A stretch of DNA of 64,000 nt, taken from NCBI GenBank assembly GCA_934339365.1, contig CAKRHW010000001.1:310001-374000 (forward strand). Reading direction: 5' to 3'. The notes beneath the pieces are model-generated. The model saw nothing but the letters and a program-made list of their open reading frames with translations. It did not search any database and had not been told where the DNA came from. Shown one piece after another: positions 33,795 through 42,183 of this stretch (the first letter of the stretch is position 1; every line of letters starts with the position of its first letter). The position numbers and the translations under genes were made by a program. The DNA comes from an uncultured Lachnospiraceae bacterium. GTDB taxonomy: Bacteria; Bacillota; Clostridia; Lachnospirales; Lachnospiraceae.

Positions 33795-34703
33795 CTAATC
33801 AAGCTTATAAGGTGTTACCTGATATACATAATAATTCAGCCAGTTACTATATAAACAATTTGAATTCGCTCTCCAGGTTAAAAGCGGTGTCTGATTGATA
33901 TCATTCTGCGGATAATAATTGACAGGCATCTGTATCTCAATCCCCTTCTCTAAATCTCTGCGGTATTCCTTGTCTAACGTAAGTCTGTCATATTCAGAAT
34001 GACCGGTCACAAAAATCTGTTTTCCATCTTTTGCAACAATAATACTGCTTCCTGTCTCCTCCGATGCCGCTAGTACTTTTAAATCCGGATGATTGGCAAC
34101 TGCTTCCTCATCAATTCCTGTATATCTAGACTGCGGTGCATAAAATACATCATCAAATCCACGAACCAGAGGTACTTTTCGATGTAACACCTTATGCTTA
34201 TATACACCAAATAATTTCTTTTCTAATTGAATCTTTTGGATTCCATAATGATGATACAAGCCCGCCTGTGCACCCCAGCAGATATGAAAAGTACTTGTAA
34301 CATGATCATTCGACCAGTCCATAATCTCCTGCAGTTCCTTCCAGTAGATTACATCTTCAAAATCTAACTGCTCTACCGGAGCACCTGTAATAATCAATCC
34401 GTCAAATTTTCGATTCCTGACCTCTGAAAATGTCTTGTAAAATTTATTTAAATGACTGGCCGGTGTATGCTTTGAAGTATAACTTTCCACACACAGAAAT
34501 GTTAAATCCACCTGTAATGGTGTATTTGAAAGCATACGTAAAAACTGAATCTCCGTATCTTCCTTTAATGGCATCAGATTCAAAAGTGCAAGTTTTAATG
34601 GACGAATCTCCTGATTGATTGCCCTGTTTTCATCCATAATGAAAATATTTTCCTTTTCAATAATTGCCTTTGCCGGCAAATCGCCTCTAACCTTAATCGG
34701 CAT
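33795..34703 (-). CDS. metAA: Homoserine O-acyltransferase MetA, probably acetyl-CoA specific
   Basis: About 302 residues, starting M-P-I-K-V-R-G-D-L-P-A as usual for MetA. Nucleophile C142 is in H-I-C-W-G-A-Q-A-G-L, and the His/Glu pair in G-H-S-E-Y-D. Position 111 is Glu (G-A-P-V-E-Q-L); in studied MetA enzymes Glu111 goes with acetyl-CoA and Gly111 with succinyl-CoA, so I infer O-acetylhomoserine is made for methionine synthesis. The ATG at 34703 (AGGTG upstream) is chosen over 34760. No S-box is seen here, unlike metK. Confidence 0.93.
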   Translation of the reverse strand: MPIKVRGDLPAKAIIEKENIFIMDENRAINQEIRPLKLALLNLMPLKEDTEIQFLRMLSNTPLQVDLTFLCVESYTSKHTPASHLNKFYKTFSEVRNRKFDGLIITGAPVEQLDFEDVIYWKELQEIMDWSNDHVTSTFHICWGAQAGLYHHYGIQKIQLEKKLFGVYKHKVLHRKVPLVRGFDDVFYAPQSRYTGIDEEAVANHPDLKVLAASEETGSSIIVAKDGKQIFVTGHSEYDRLTLDKEYRRDLEKGIEIQMPVNYYPQNDINQTPLLTWRANSNCLYSNWLNYYVYQVTPYKLD

Positions 34704-34772
34704 TTTATCACCTACTTTCTTGTATCTATCACTCATAAAATTACGGATTCGATACAACATGAAATGATTCTG

Positions 34773-36728
34773 TTATTCAGAAATCATATCTAAAAAATCC
34801 TGTTCTGTAATAATTTCTACTCCTAATTCTTTTGCCTTTTTATTCTTAGAAGAATTCGATTCGATATCATTATTAATTAAATAACTTGTTTTTTTCGTCA
34901 CACTTCCTGTTGCCTTTCCTCCAAGTAACTCAATCTTATCTTTTAATTCATTTCTATTGGCAAAATGCTCTAAGCTTCCTGTAATGACAAATGTTATTCC
35001 ATCTAAAATCTTCTCAGCCATCTCTGTCTGTTCCTGCTCAAATTCAATCTCCTGTAACAAATCATCCACAATCTTCTGATTCTGCGGTTGTTGAAAATAA
35101 GAGAAAAATGTTCGGGCAATCACATCCCCAACTCCGTCAATTGCCGCTAATGCATCCACACCTGCACTTCGTACTGCATCAAAATTATTCTGAAAATGTC
35201 GACAGATCATTTTCGCATTCGATAAACCAATATTGGCAATTCCTAAACTGTAAAGAAACTTCGCCGGAATTACCTTTCTGGAACGTTCAATGGCTGTTAT
35301 TAAATTTTCATAAGATTTTTCTTTAAATCCTTCCATCTGTATGATCTCATCTTTGTGCTTCGATAGATGATATACATCTGCTAATTCTCTCAAAAATCCA
35401 TGTGTAATAAATTTTTTGATTGTTTCTTCCGACAATCCTTCTATATTCATCGCATTTCTGGATACAAAATGTGTAAATCTCTTAATATGCTTTGCACTAC
35501 AGTCCTGATTCGGACAAATTAATGTCTTAACTCCGTTCTCATTCCGGATCTCAGTTACCTGTCCACATGCAGGGCATTCTGTTGGAATCTTAATCTTTCC
35601 ACTTCTTGTTAAATTCTCTTCAATCTGTGGAATAATCATATTTGCCTTGTATACCTGAATCTCATCGCCCTCTCCAAGCTGCAGTTCTTCTACAATACTG
35701 ACATTGTGTACACTTGCACGACTTACTGTTGTACCCTCTAATTCAACCGGTTCAAATACAGCAACCGGATTAATCAGCCCGGTCCTGCTCGGAGACCATT
35801 CAATATATTTTAAGGTTGTCTGTGCCAGTTCATCTTTCCATTTAAAGGCCAGACCATTTCTTGGAAACTTCGCTGTGCTACCAAGCGACTGTCCATATGC
35901 AATATCATTAAATACAACTACCAGCCCATCAGAAGGAATATCATAGGTCTGAATCTTATCTGCAAAATAAGAAACCTGTCCTGGAAGTGTCAGACGATTC
36001 ACAAGAAAATGTTCTACCACATCAAATCCCTGCTGCTCTAACCATTGAAACTGATTCTGTACCGAATTGTGGAAATCAACACCATCTGCTTTAATTAATG
36101 CAAAAGCAAAAAAGAATACATTTCTCTTAGCCGTAATTTCATTACTCAATTGTCTGACAGAGCCTGCGCATAAATTACGCGGATTCTTATACTTTCCTGC
36201 TTCATCGTCTATCGAATCATTTATTTTTTGGAAATCAGAATACTTAATCACTGCTTCTCCACGAAGAATTAACTCACCTTTGTATTCAATCGATAATGGA
36301 ATGTTCTTAAATGTTCTCGCATTATTCGTTACTACTTCTCCGACCTCTCCATTCCCTCTTGTGACAGCTTTTTGAAGTTTTCCATCCTGATAAGTTAATA
36401 CAATTGTCAAACCATCTAATTTCCAGGAAAGCAATCCATCCTGTTCCCCTAAAAAATCAGCTAAAACCTGTACATCCTTTGTTTTATCTAAGGATAACAT
36501 TGGTTTCTCATGAACTTCTTTGGGCAGCTGGCTCATTACTTCATAACCAACATGAATCGTCGGACTATCCGATAACACAACTCCTGTCTCTTTTTCAAGA
36601 ATGACAAGCTCATCATAGAGCTTGTCATATTCAAAGTTACTCATTATTTCTGTGTTCTTCTGATAGTATGCCTCACCAGCCCGGTTTAATATACCGACTA
36701 ATTCCTTCATTCTATCTAATTTTGCCAT
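34773..36728 (-). CDS. ligA: NAD-dependent DNA ligase, divergent
   Basis: 651 residues with the LigA order: N-terminal Ia, nucleotidyltransferase with active-site lysine K103 (K-L-D-G), OB fold, Cys4 zinc finger (C-P-A-C and C-P-N-Q-D-C), helix-hairpin-helix and C-terminal BRCT. It seals nicks using NAD+. Several residues expected to contact NAD are changed: Y-H of the Ia domain is Y-Y, Asp is N31, the Glu two before the lysine is S101, and T-R-G-D-G is T-R-G-N-G. It may be a specialised paralogue or a lineage variant. The ATG has AGAGGG upstream. Confidence 0.88.
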   Translation of the reverse strand: MAKLDRMKELVGILNRAGEAYYQKNTEIMSNFEYDKLYDELVILEKETGVVLSDSPTIHVGYEVMSQLPKEVHEKPMLSLDKTKDVQVLADFLGEQDGLLSWKLDGLTIVLTYQDGKLQKAVTRGNGEVGEVVTNNARTFKNIPLSIEYKGELILRGEAVIKYSDFQKINDSIDDEAGKYKNPRNLCAGSVRQLSNEITAKRNVFFFAFALIKADGVDFHNSVQNQFQWLEQQGFDVVEHFLVNRLTLPGQVSYFADKIQTYDIPSDGLVVVFNDIAYGQSLGSTAKFPRNGLAFKWKDELAQTTLKYIEWSPSRTGLINPVAVFEPVELEGTTVSRASVHNVSIVEELQLGEGDEIQVYKANMIIPQIEENLTRSGKIKIPTECPACGQVTEIRNENGVKTLICPNQDCSAKHIKRFTHFVSRNAMNIEGLSEETIKKFITHGFLRELADVYHLSKHKDEIIQMEGFKEKSYENLITAIERSRKVIPAKFLYSLGIANIGLSNAKMICRHFQNNFDAVRSAGVDALAAIDGVGDVIARTFFSYFQQPQNQKIVDDLLQEIEFEQEQTEMAEKILDGITFVITGSLEHFANRNELKDKIELLGGKATGSVTKKTSYLINNDIESNSSKNKKAKELGVEIITEQDFLDMISE

Positions 36729-36773
36729 TCCAATCCCTCTTTATCTGCATTCCCTGCAGTTCTTTCTTTTTCC

Positions 36774-37700
36774 TTATGAATTAATCTCAGCTAAAATTCC
36801 CTTAATCTCTTCATCTGTAACATTCCGATACATGCCTGGCTCTAAATTACCAAGTTCAATATTCATGATTCTGGTTCTCTTAAGTCCCTTCACACGATAT
36901 CCTAACTCTTCACACATCCGTCGAATCTGGCGATTATATCCCTGTGTCAGGATGATTTTAAATAACTTATCCCCAATCTGTTCTACCTGACATGGACGGG
37001 TTGTGACACGAAACTTCTTCTTATCTTTGTCGAATTGCGTAATGGTAACTCCTTCCCGCATCTTCGAAATAAAATTCCAATTAATAGACTTATTCACAGC
37101 TACTACATATTCCTTTTCATGGAATGTAGATGCCTTCATCATCTTATTCACAATAGATCCGTCATTCGTCAAAAGAATTAATCCCGTAGAATCTTTATCT
37201 AAACGTCCCACCGGATAAATTCTTTTCTCAATGTGAATGACGTCTACAATATTATTCGGAACACTTCGATTCGTGGTACATTCAATTCCTTCTGGTTTAT
37301 TATATGCAATCAGTACCAGTTCCTCATCTAATTCAATTCGTAGCAGACCCATCATAACTTCATCATTTCTTGTTACTTTCATACCGGGAACGGCAACTTT
37401 TCCATTCACAGTAATCTTCCCTGACTGAATCAGTTCATCTGCTTTTCTTCTTGAGCAAAAACCTGCATCACTGATAAATTTGTTCAAACGCATTGGTCCT
37501 AAATCTTCTCTGTCTCCCAACATGCTTTTTGTCCGCTTTGTAGCTGATTCGTTCGTTTTTAAAAATTCTGCACTCTTCTGGCTTCTTTCCTCGAAACGCT
37601 CTGTGTTCTTCTGTGCTGCCCCCTTTGGTTTACGATTCATGAATCCCTTTTTCTTAAAAGATGGTACATCTTTCGTTCTCTCTTTCTTCTTGAAATACAT
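36774..37700 (-). CDS. RluF/RluB-type 23S rRNA pseudouridine synthase
   Basis: 308 residues: a Lys/Arg-rich N-terminal extension of about 68 residues, an S4 RNA-binding domain (M-R-L-N-K-F-I-S-D-A-G-F-C-S-R-R-K-A-D-E-L near 70-90), and an RsuA-type catalytic domain with Asp in G-R-L-D-K-D-S-T-G-L and the later R-Q-I-R-R-M-C. The D-K-D-S-T-G-L-I-L-L-T-N form is closest to RluF. It converts a uridine in the peptidyl-transferase region of 23S rRNA. The basic extension, unusual in length, probably adds RNA affinity. It is 45 bases upstream of ligA. Confidence 0.88.
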   Translation of the reverse strand: MYFKKKERTKDVPSFKKKGFMNRKPKGAAQKNTERFEERSQKSAEFLKTNESATKRTKSMLGDREDLGPMRLNKFISDAGFCSRRKADELIQSGKITVNGKVAVPGMKVTRNDEVMMGLLRIELDEELVLIAYNKPEGIECTTNRSVPNNIVDVIHIEKRIYPVGRLDKDSTGLILLTNDGSIVNKMMKASTFHEKEYVVAVNKSINWNFISKMREGVTITQFDKDKKKFRVTTRPCQVEQIGDKLFKIILTQGYNRQIRRMCEELGYRVKGLKRTRIMNIELGNLEPGMYRNVTDEEIKGILAEINS

Positions 37701-37831
37701 ATCCTTACCTCTGCTTTAAAAATCTCTTTTTCTCATATACATTACCTTATATTAACATATTTCTAAATGTGCCGCAAGCATTCCATATCAGAAGATAAAA
37801 AGATTCTTATGTTTTTTTCAGTCAAATCAGC

Positions 37832-37864
37832 CAAAAAAAGACATACCATAAATGGTATGCCCTT
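37832..37864 (-). terminator. Terminator of the LRR gene
   Basis: Minus strand GGGCATACCA / TGGTATGTC stem followed by seven T, 22 bases after the stop. Confidence 0.8.
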
Positions 37865-37886
37865 TTCTCATTCTGATTTTAAAAAA

Positions 37887-39344
37887 TTATTTTGCCTTTA
37901 CTGCTACTGTCTTTCCTGCATCAGAAGTAACTGTAATCTTATTACCTGCAACCTTTACTGTGTTATATGCAGATACCTTAACAAAATATGTCTTATTCTT
38001 CTTTAATCCCTTAATTGTCTGTGAAGTCTTCTTTGCTGTTACAGTCTTTGTTGTCTTTGCTGTAAACTTCTTGCTTGTAGAATACTGAACTTTATATCCC
38101 TTTGTATTCTTCTTATTTGCTGTCCACTTAACAACAACTGCTTTATTCTTTGCTTCTGCTGTTGTAGCTGTTACAGCTGCTGGTGCACGAAAAGCCTTAA
38201 ATGTCTTTTTATTCTTCTTTGCATACTTAGCAGCTGTAGAATTTGCGTATCCATAAACAACTGTCTTCTTTGCAATCGCATTTTTGCTTCCCATCTTACA
38301 TTTCTTGTTTAAAACAGCAACTGTCTTTACTGTATTATCAAACTGTACAGACTTAACAGAAGTTACTTTATCGCTTACAACAATATTCTTTAAGCTCTTT
38401 GCATCCTTAAATGCAACATCAATAACAGTCTTTACTGTATTAGGCATTACATAAGAAGCTGTCTTCTTACCTGGTGCATATCTTAAAAGCTTTGTCTGTT
38501 TCTTATCATATAAATTACCCTTAATACTGCTGTAATTCTTATTTGATTTATTTACATTGATATTCTCAACACTGTCTGCAAATGCTGCTGAAGAAACATT
38601 TGTTACAGTCTTTGGAAGTGTAATGGTCTTCAAATTCGTGCATCCGGAAAATGCATTTCTACGAATCTCTTTTACACCATCTGGAATCTGAACATTTGTT
38701 AAATTAGGACAGTCTGCAAATGAATCAGAATTCAAAATTGCCATACTTGTTGGAAGTACAACACTCTGAAGATTCTTACATGTATCAAATGCATTGCTAT
38801 ATAATCCAGTTGTTCCTTCTGGTACTGTAAAGCTTGCATCTGCCTTACCTGGTGCATATACAACTAATGTCTTCTTGTCTGCCTTGTATAAATTTCCATT
38901 GTCACTTGTATAAACCTTGCTTCCTGCTGCTACATTGATTGTCTCTACAGAGCTGTCTACAAATGCTGTATCAACATAGTTTAATGATGCTGGAAGATTT
39001 ACAACTTTAAGATTTGTACATCCCTTAAATGCAGCACTGTCTAAATCAGAAACGCCTTCTGGAATTGTAAGCTTCTGAACATATGTATTTCCTTCAAGTC
39101 CTACACATGTAACATGGTAAATCTTACCATTTGATTCTATTGTCTGTGGAATTGTTACATCAGCAGCTGTACCATTATATGCTACGATTTCTGCATCTGC
39201 TCCATTCTCATCTGCTTCAATTCTGTACTTAAAATCTCCAGCTGTTCCTGTTGTTGCTGCCTTTGCCTCGTTAACCCCGCCTGTTACTGCAACTGCTCCT
39301 AAAACAAGCGCTGTGGCTGATAAAACCTTGATTCCTGTTTTCAT
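37887..39344 (-). CDS. Secreted leucine-rich-repeat (BspA-type) protein with Fn3 end
   Basis: 485 residues. A signal peptide ends near residue 29 (N-E-A-K-A-A). Five to six LRR_5 repeats follow in about 65-330, seen as A-F-K-G-C-T-N-L-K-V-V-N-L-P, A-F-S-G-C-T-N-L-K-T-I-T-L-P and similar, then a Lys-rich Fn3-like domain in about 385-485. BspA-like proteins are surface adhesins of gut and oral bacteria. There is no membrane anchor or sortase motif, so it is released or held by charge. It is a single-gene unit with its own promoter and terminator. GAGGAGG precedes the ATG. Confidence 0.88.
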   Translation of the reverse strand: MKTGIKVLSATALVLGAVAVTGGVNEAKAATTGTAGDFKYRIEADENGADAEIVAYNGTAADVTIPQTIESNGKIYHVTCVGLEGNTYVQKLTIPEGVSDLDSAAFKGCTNLKVVNLPASLNYVDTAFVDSSVETINVAAGSKVYTSDNGNLYKADKKTLVVYAPGKADASFTVPEGTTGLYSNAFDTCKNLQSVVLPTSMAILNSDSFADCPNLTNVQIPDGVKEIRRNAFSGCTNLKTITLPKTVTNVSSAAFADSVENINVNKSNKNYSSIKGNLYDKKQTKLLRYAPGKKTASYVMPNTVKTVIDVAFKDAKSLKNIVVSDKVTSVKSVQFDNTVKTVAVLNKKCKMGSKNAIAKKTVVYGYANSTAAKYAKKNKKTFKAFRAPAAVTATTAEAKNKAVVVKWTANKKNTKGYKVQYSTSKKFTAKTTKTVTAKKTSQTIKGLKKNKTYFVKVSAYNTVKVAGNKITVTSDAGKTVAVKAK

Positions 39345-39439
39345 TGAATATGCCTCCTCATTTTCATTATAAAATTGTGTGCAGGTTCTGCATCACTTGT
39401 CATAACACTCTGCCCAAAAAGGACATCTCTCAATTACTT

Positions 39440-39468
39440 TTTATAGCACTAATTCTCATTTTAGTCAA
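39440..39468 (-). promoter_or_regulatory. Promoter of the LRR gene
   Basis: Minus strand TTGACT, 17 bases ending in TGC, TATAAA; leader of about 90 bases. Confidence 0.7.
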
Positions 39469-39490
39469 GTTAAATTGTCTATATTACATT

Positions 39491-39531
39491 AAAAATCCTC
39501 CTAAGCAGACATGTTCTGTCCACTTAAGAGG
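39491..39531 (-). terminator. Terminator of gdhA
   Basis: Fifteen-base arms (39497-39511 / 39517-39531) with wobble pairs around a 5-base loop, followed by a T-run on the minus strand, 33 bases after the gdhA stop. Confidence 0.85.
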
Positions 39532-39564
39532 ATATCTGATTCTATCTTCTGCTGAAAAATATAA

Positions 39565-40899
39565 TTAGCAAATTCCCTGAGCAAGCATAGCATCTGCTAC
39601 CTTCTCAAATCCGGCAATATTAGCACCAACTACATAGTTTCCTTCGAAACCATACTTCTTAGCAGCATTGTCTAAGTTGTGGAAAATGTTAACCATGATT
39701 CCCTGTAACTTAGCATCTACTTCTTCGAATGTCCAGCTAAGTCTTTCGCTGTTCTGAGACATCTCAAGTGCAGATGTAGCAACACCACCGGCATTAGCAG
39801 CCTTACCAGGTGCAAATAATACCTTGTTAGCCTGTAAGTACTCTGTAGCTTCTAATGTTGTAGGCATGTTAGCACCTTCTGCAACTGCGATACATCCGTT
39901 TGCTACTAAAGCCTTTGCATCTTCAAGATCAAGTTCATTCTGTGTAGCACATGGAAGAGCGATATCACATTTTACTGTCCAGACACCCTTTCCTTCATGA
40001 TACTGTGCACTTGGTCTTGCAGCTGCATATTCTGTTAATCTTGCTCTCTTAACTTCCTTCACTTCCTTAAGTAAAGCAACATCGATTCCTTCTGGATCAT
40101 AAATCCATCCTGTTGAATCAGAAACAGTAACAACCTTAGCTCCCATTTCCTGTGCCTTCTGTGTTGCATAGATAGCAACATTACCAGCTCCGGAAACACA
40201 TACCGTCTTACCTGCAATATCAATGTTATTGCACTTTAACATCTCTTTTGTAAGATATAATAAACCGTATCCTGTTGCTTCTGTTCTTGCAAGTGATCCA
40301 CCATAAGATAATCCCTTACCTGTAAGAACGCCTTCGTAAACGCCTCTGATTCTCTTATACTGTCCAAACATATATCCGATCTCTCTGGCACCTGTTCCGA
40401 TATCTCCGGCAGGAACATCTGTATCAGCTCCGATATATTTGCATAACTCTGTCATAAAGCTCTGGCAGAATGCCATAACTTCTCTATCTGATTTACCCTT
40501 AGGATCAAAGTCAGATCCACCTTTACCACCACCGATTGGGAGTCCTGTTAAAGAGTTCTTAAAGATCTGCTCAAATCCAAGGAATTTAATAATACCTAAG
40601 TTAACTGAAGGATGAAGTCTTAAACCACCCTTGTAAGGTCCGATTGCACTGTTAAACTGCACTCTGTATCCTGTATTAACCTGAACCTGTCCTTTATCAT
40701 CAACCCAAGGTACTCTGAACTTAATCTGTCTCTCTGGATTCACGATTCTCTCTAATAAGGCTTCTTTCTTAAACTTTTCCTCATTAGCCTCAACTACTGG
40801 TCTTAATGACTCTAATACTTCTTTCACCGCCTGATGAAATTCTGGTTCTGCAGGATTCTTTTCAATTACCTGTGCAATTACCTCATCAACATATGACAT
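39565..40899 (-). CDS. gdhA: NADP-type glutamate dehydrogenase
   Basis: 444 residues, a hexameric family I glutamate dehydrogenase. The glutamate-binding segment N-S-A-I-G-P-Y-K-G-G-L-R and the catalytic lysine region P-I-G-G-G-K-G-G are near 85-130, and the dinucleotide fold G-A-G-N-V-A-I-Y is near 238. It assimilates ammonium into glutamate. It is monocistronic with strong codon bias, suggesting high expression, and has a leader of about 190 bases containing two hairpins. AAAGGAGGG precedes the ATG. Confidence 0.96.
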   Translation of the reverse strand: MSYVDEVIAQVIEKNPAEPEFHQAVKEVLESLRPVVEANEEKFKKEALLERIVNPERQIKFRVPWVDDKGQVQVNTGYRVQFNSAIGPYKGGLRLHPSVNLGIIKFLGFEQIFKNSLTGLPIGGGKGGSDFDPKGKSDREVMAFCQSFMTELCKYIGADTDVPAGDIGTGAREIGYMFGQYKRIRGVYEGVLTGKGLSYGGSLARTEATGYGLLYLTKEMLKCNNIDIAGKTVCVSGAGNVAIYATQKAQEMGAKVVTVSDSTGWIYDPEGIDVALLKEVKEVKRARLTEYAAARPSAQYHEGKGVWTVKCDIALPCATQNELDLEDAKALVANGCIAVAEGANMPTTLEATEYLQANKVLFAPGKAANAGGVATSALEMSQNSERLSWTFEEVDAKLQGIMVNIFHNLDNAAKKYGFEGNYVVGANIAGFEKVADAMLAQGIC

Positions 40900-40939
40900 A
40901 ATAATGTCCCTCCTTTTAATTATACTGATACTAAAAACC

Positions 40940-40980
40940 TGTCGATATACGACAATGTATTCTGCTTAGTCAGAATACAT
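40940..40980 (-). promoter_or_regulatory. Two adjacent perfect hairpins in the gdhA leader
   Basis: Arms atgtattctg / cagaatacat (10 bases, 6-base loop, 40955-40964 and 40971-40980) lie directly beside tgtcg / cgaca (5-base arms, 40940-40954). There is no T-run after them, so they are not an ordinary terminator. They end about 40 bases before the gdhA start. Role unknown: operator or RNA structure. Confidence 0.5.
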
Positions 40981-41086
40981 ATATGTAAACATGCAAACAC
41001 ATGTCCCATCCATCACATAACTTTCTAAGACATATCTGCACTCTTTATGCATGAATAATGTCTACAATTTATTTACTTTCCCTATA

Positions 41087-41115
41087 ATAATACTACGAAG
41101 CGTTAGTCGTAGCAA
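41087..41115 (-). promoter_or_regulatory. Candidate gdhA promoter with a dyad in its spacer
   Basis: Minus strand TTGCTA, 17 bases, TATTAT. An inverted repeat, CTACGA / TCGTAG with an 8-base gap (41093-41112), fills the space between the two boxes. The same hairpin could act as a weak end signal for hisC, which stops 15 bases upstream. Confidence 0.45.
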
Positions 41116-41130
41116 GTAAAATTGTCGTCT

Positions 41131-42183
41131 TTAGAGATAATTTTCTAATTCTTTGTATAATTTTTGCATTTCTTCTTCCGTACCAATCGTAATTCGTAAA
41201 TAATTATCGATTCCCGGAGTATTGAAATGTCTGACATAAATTTTCTTTGTACGCAGATATTGGAAAATATCCTCTGCTTTTGCTGTTTCGTGTTCTGCAA
41301 AAATGAAATTTGCCTGTGAATCCGGAAAATGAAATCCTAATTCTTTTAATTTCACTTTTGCCTCTTCTCTTGTCTGAATAATCTTTTTTAAGGTTGACTG
41401 AAAATATGCAACATCACGCACTGCCTCACAGCCGATTTGCAATGAAGTCTGATTCATCGTATAGGAATTATAAGAAAATTTAACATCATTCATTGCCTGA
41501 ATCAGTTTTGGATTTCCCATAGCAAACCCAATTCTCATTCCAGCCATTGCTCTTGATTTCGAAAATGTCTGAACAATCAGAAGATTGTCATACTTTTCTA
41601 TTAATGGAAGTGCTGATTTTCCGCCAAAATCAATATATGCTTCATCTACAATTACAATTACGTCCTGATTGTGAGCAACAATCTCTTCAATTGTATCAAG
41701 GGATTCTAATACTGCCGTTGGAGCATTCGGATTTGGGAAAATGACACCTCCATTTTCTTTATAGTAATCTTCCTTCACGATATGGAAAGACTCATCTAAA
41801 GGCTGGCATTCATATGGTATACGATATAAATCTGCCCACACCGGATAAAATGAATAGGTAATATTTGGAAATAAGATCGGTTTGTCACTATTAAAAAATG
41901 TTAAAAAAGCAGTTCCAAGTACATCATCAGAACCAACTCCGACAAATACCTGGTTCTGATTCAGATGATAATAATCTGCTAAAACCTTTGTAAGACTCTC
42001 TGCCGCAGGATCCGGGTAAAGACGCAGACAATCCGGATCAAAATTTTCTAAAATCTTTTTTACACCAGGTGCAGGCGGATACGGACATTCATTCGTATTT
42101 AATTTAATCATTCCTTCCTGATTCGGTTGTTCTCCCGGAACATACGGTTCTACTTTTCTAATATTTTTTTCCCATGCTTTCAT
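41131..42183 (-). CDS. hisC: Histidinol-phosphate aminotransferase
   Basis: 350 residues, fold type I PLP enzyme of the HisC family: L-N-T-N-E-C-P-Y-P-P near 28-37, V-G-V-G-S-D-D, N-P-N-A-P-T, D-E-A-Y-I-D-F, and PLP-lysine in F-S-K-S-R-A-M-A-G-M-R-I-G. It converts imidazole-acetol phosphate to histidinol phosphate; some relatives also take aromatic substrates. Its ATG overlaps the stop of the upstream aminotransferase (ATGA). No other his gene is in the window. Confidence 0.9.
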   Translation of the reverse strand: MKAWEKNIRKVEPYVPGEQPNQEGMIKLNTNECPYPPAPGVKKILENFDPDCLRLYPDPAAESLTKVLADYYHLNQNQVFVGVGSDDVLGTAFLTFFNSDKPILFPNITYSFYPVWADLYRIPYECQPLDESFHIVKEDYYKENGGVIFPNPNAPTAVLESLDTIEEIVAHNQDVIVIVDEAYIDFGGKSALPLIEKYDNLLIVQTFSKSRAMAGMRIGFAMGNPKLIQAMNDVKFSYNSYTMNQTSLQIGCEAVRDVAYFQSTLKKIIQTREEAKVKLKELGFHFPDSQANFIFAEHETAKAEDIFQYLRTKKIYVRHFNTPGIDNYLRITIGTEEEMQKLYKELENYL

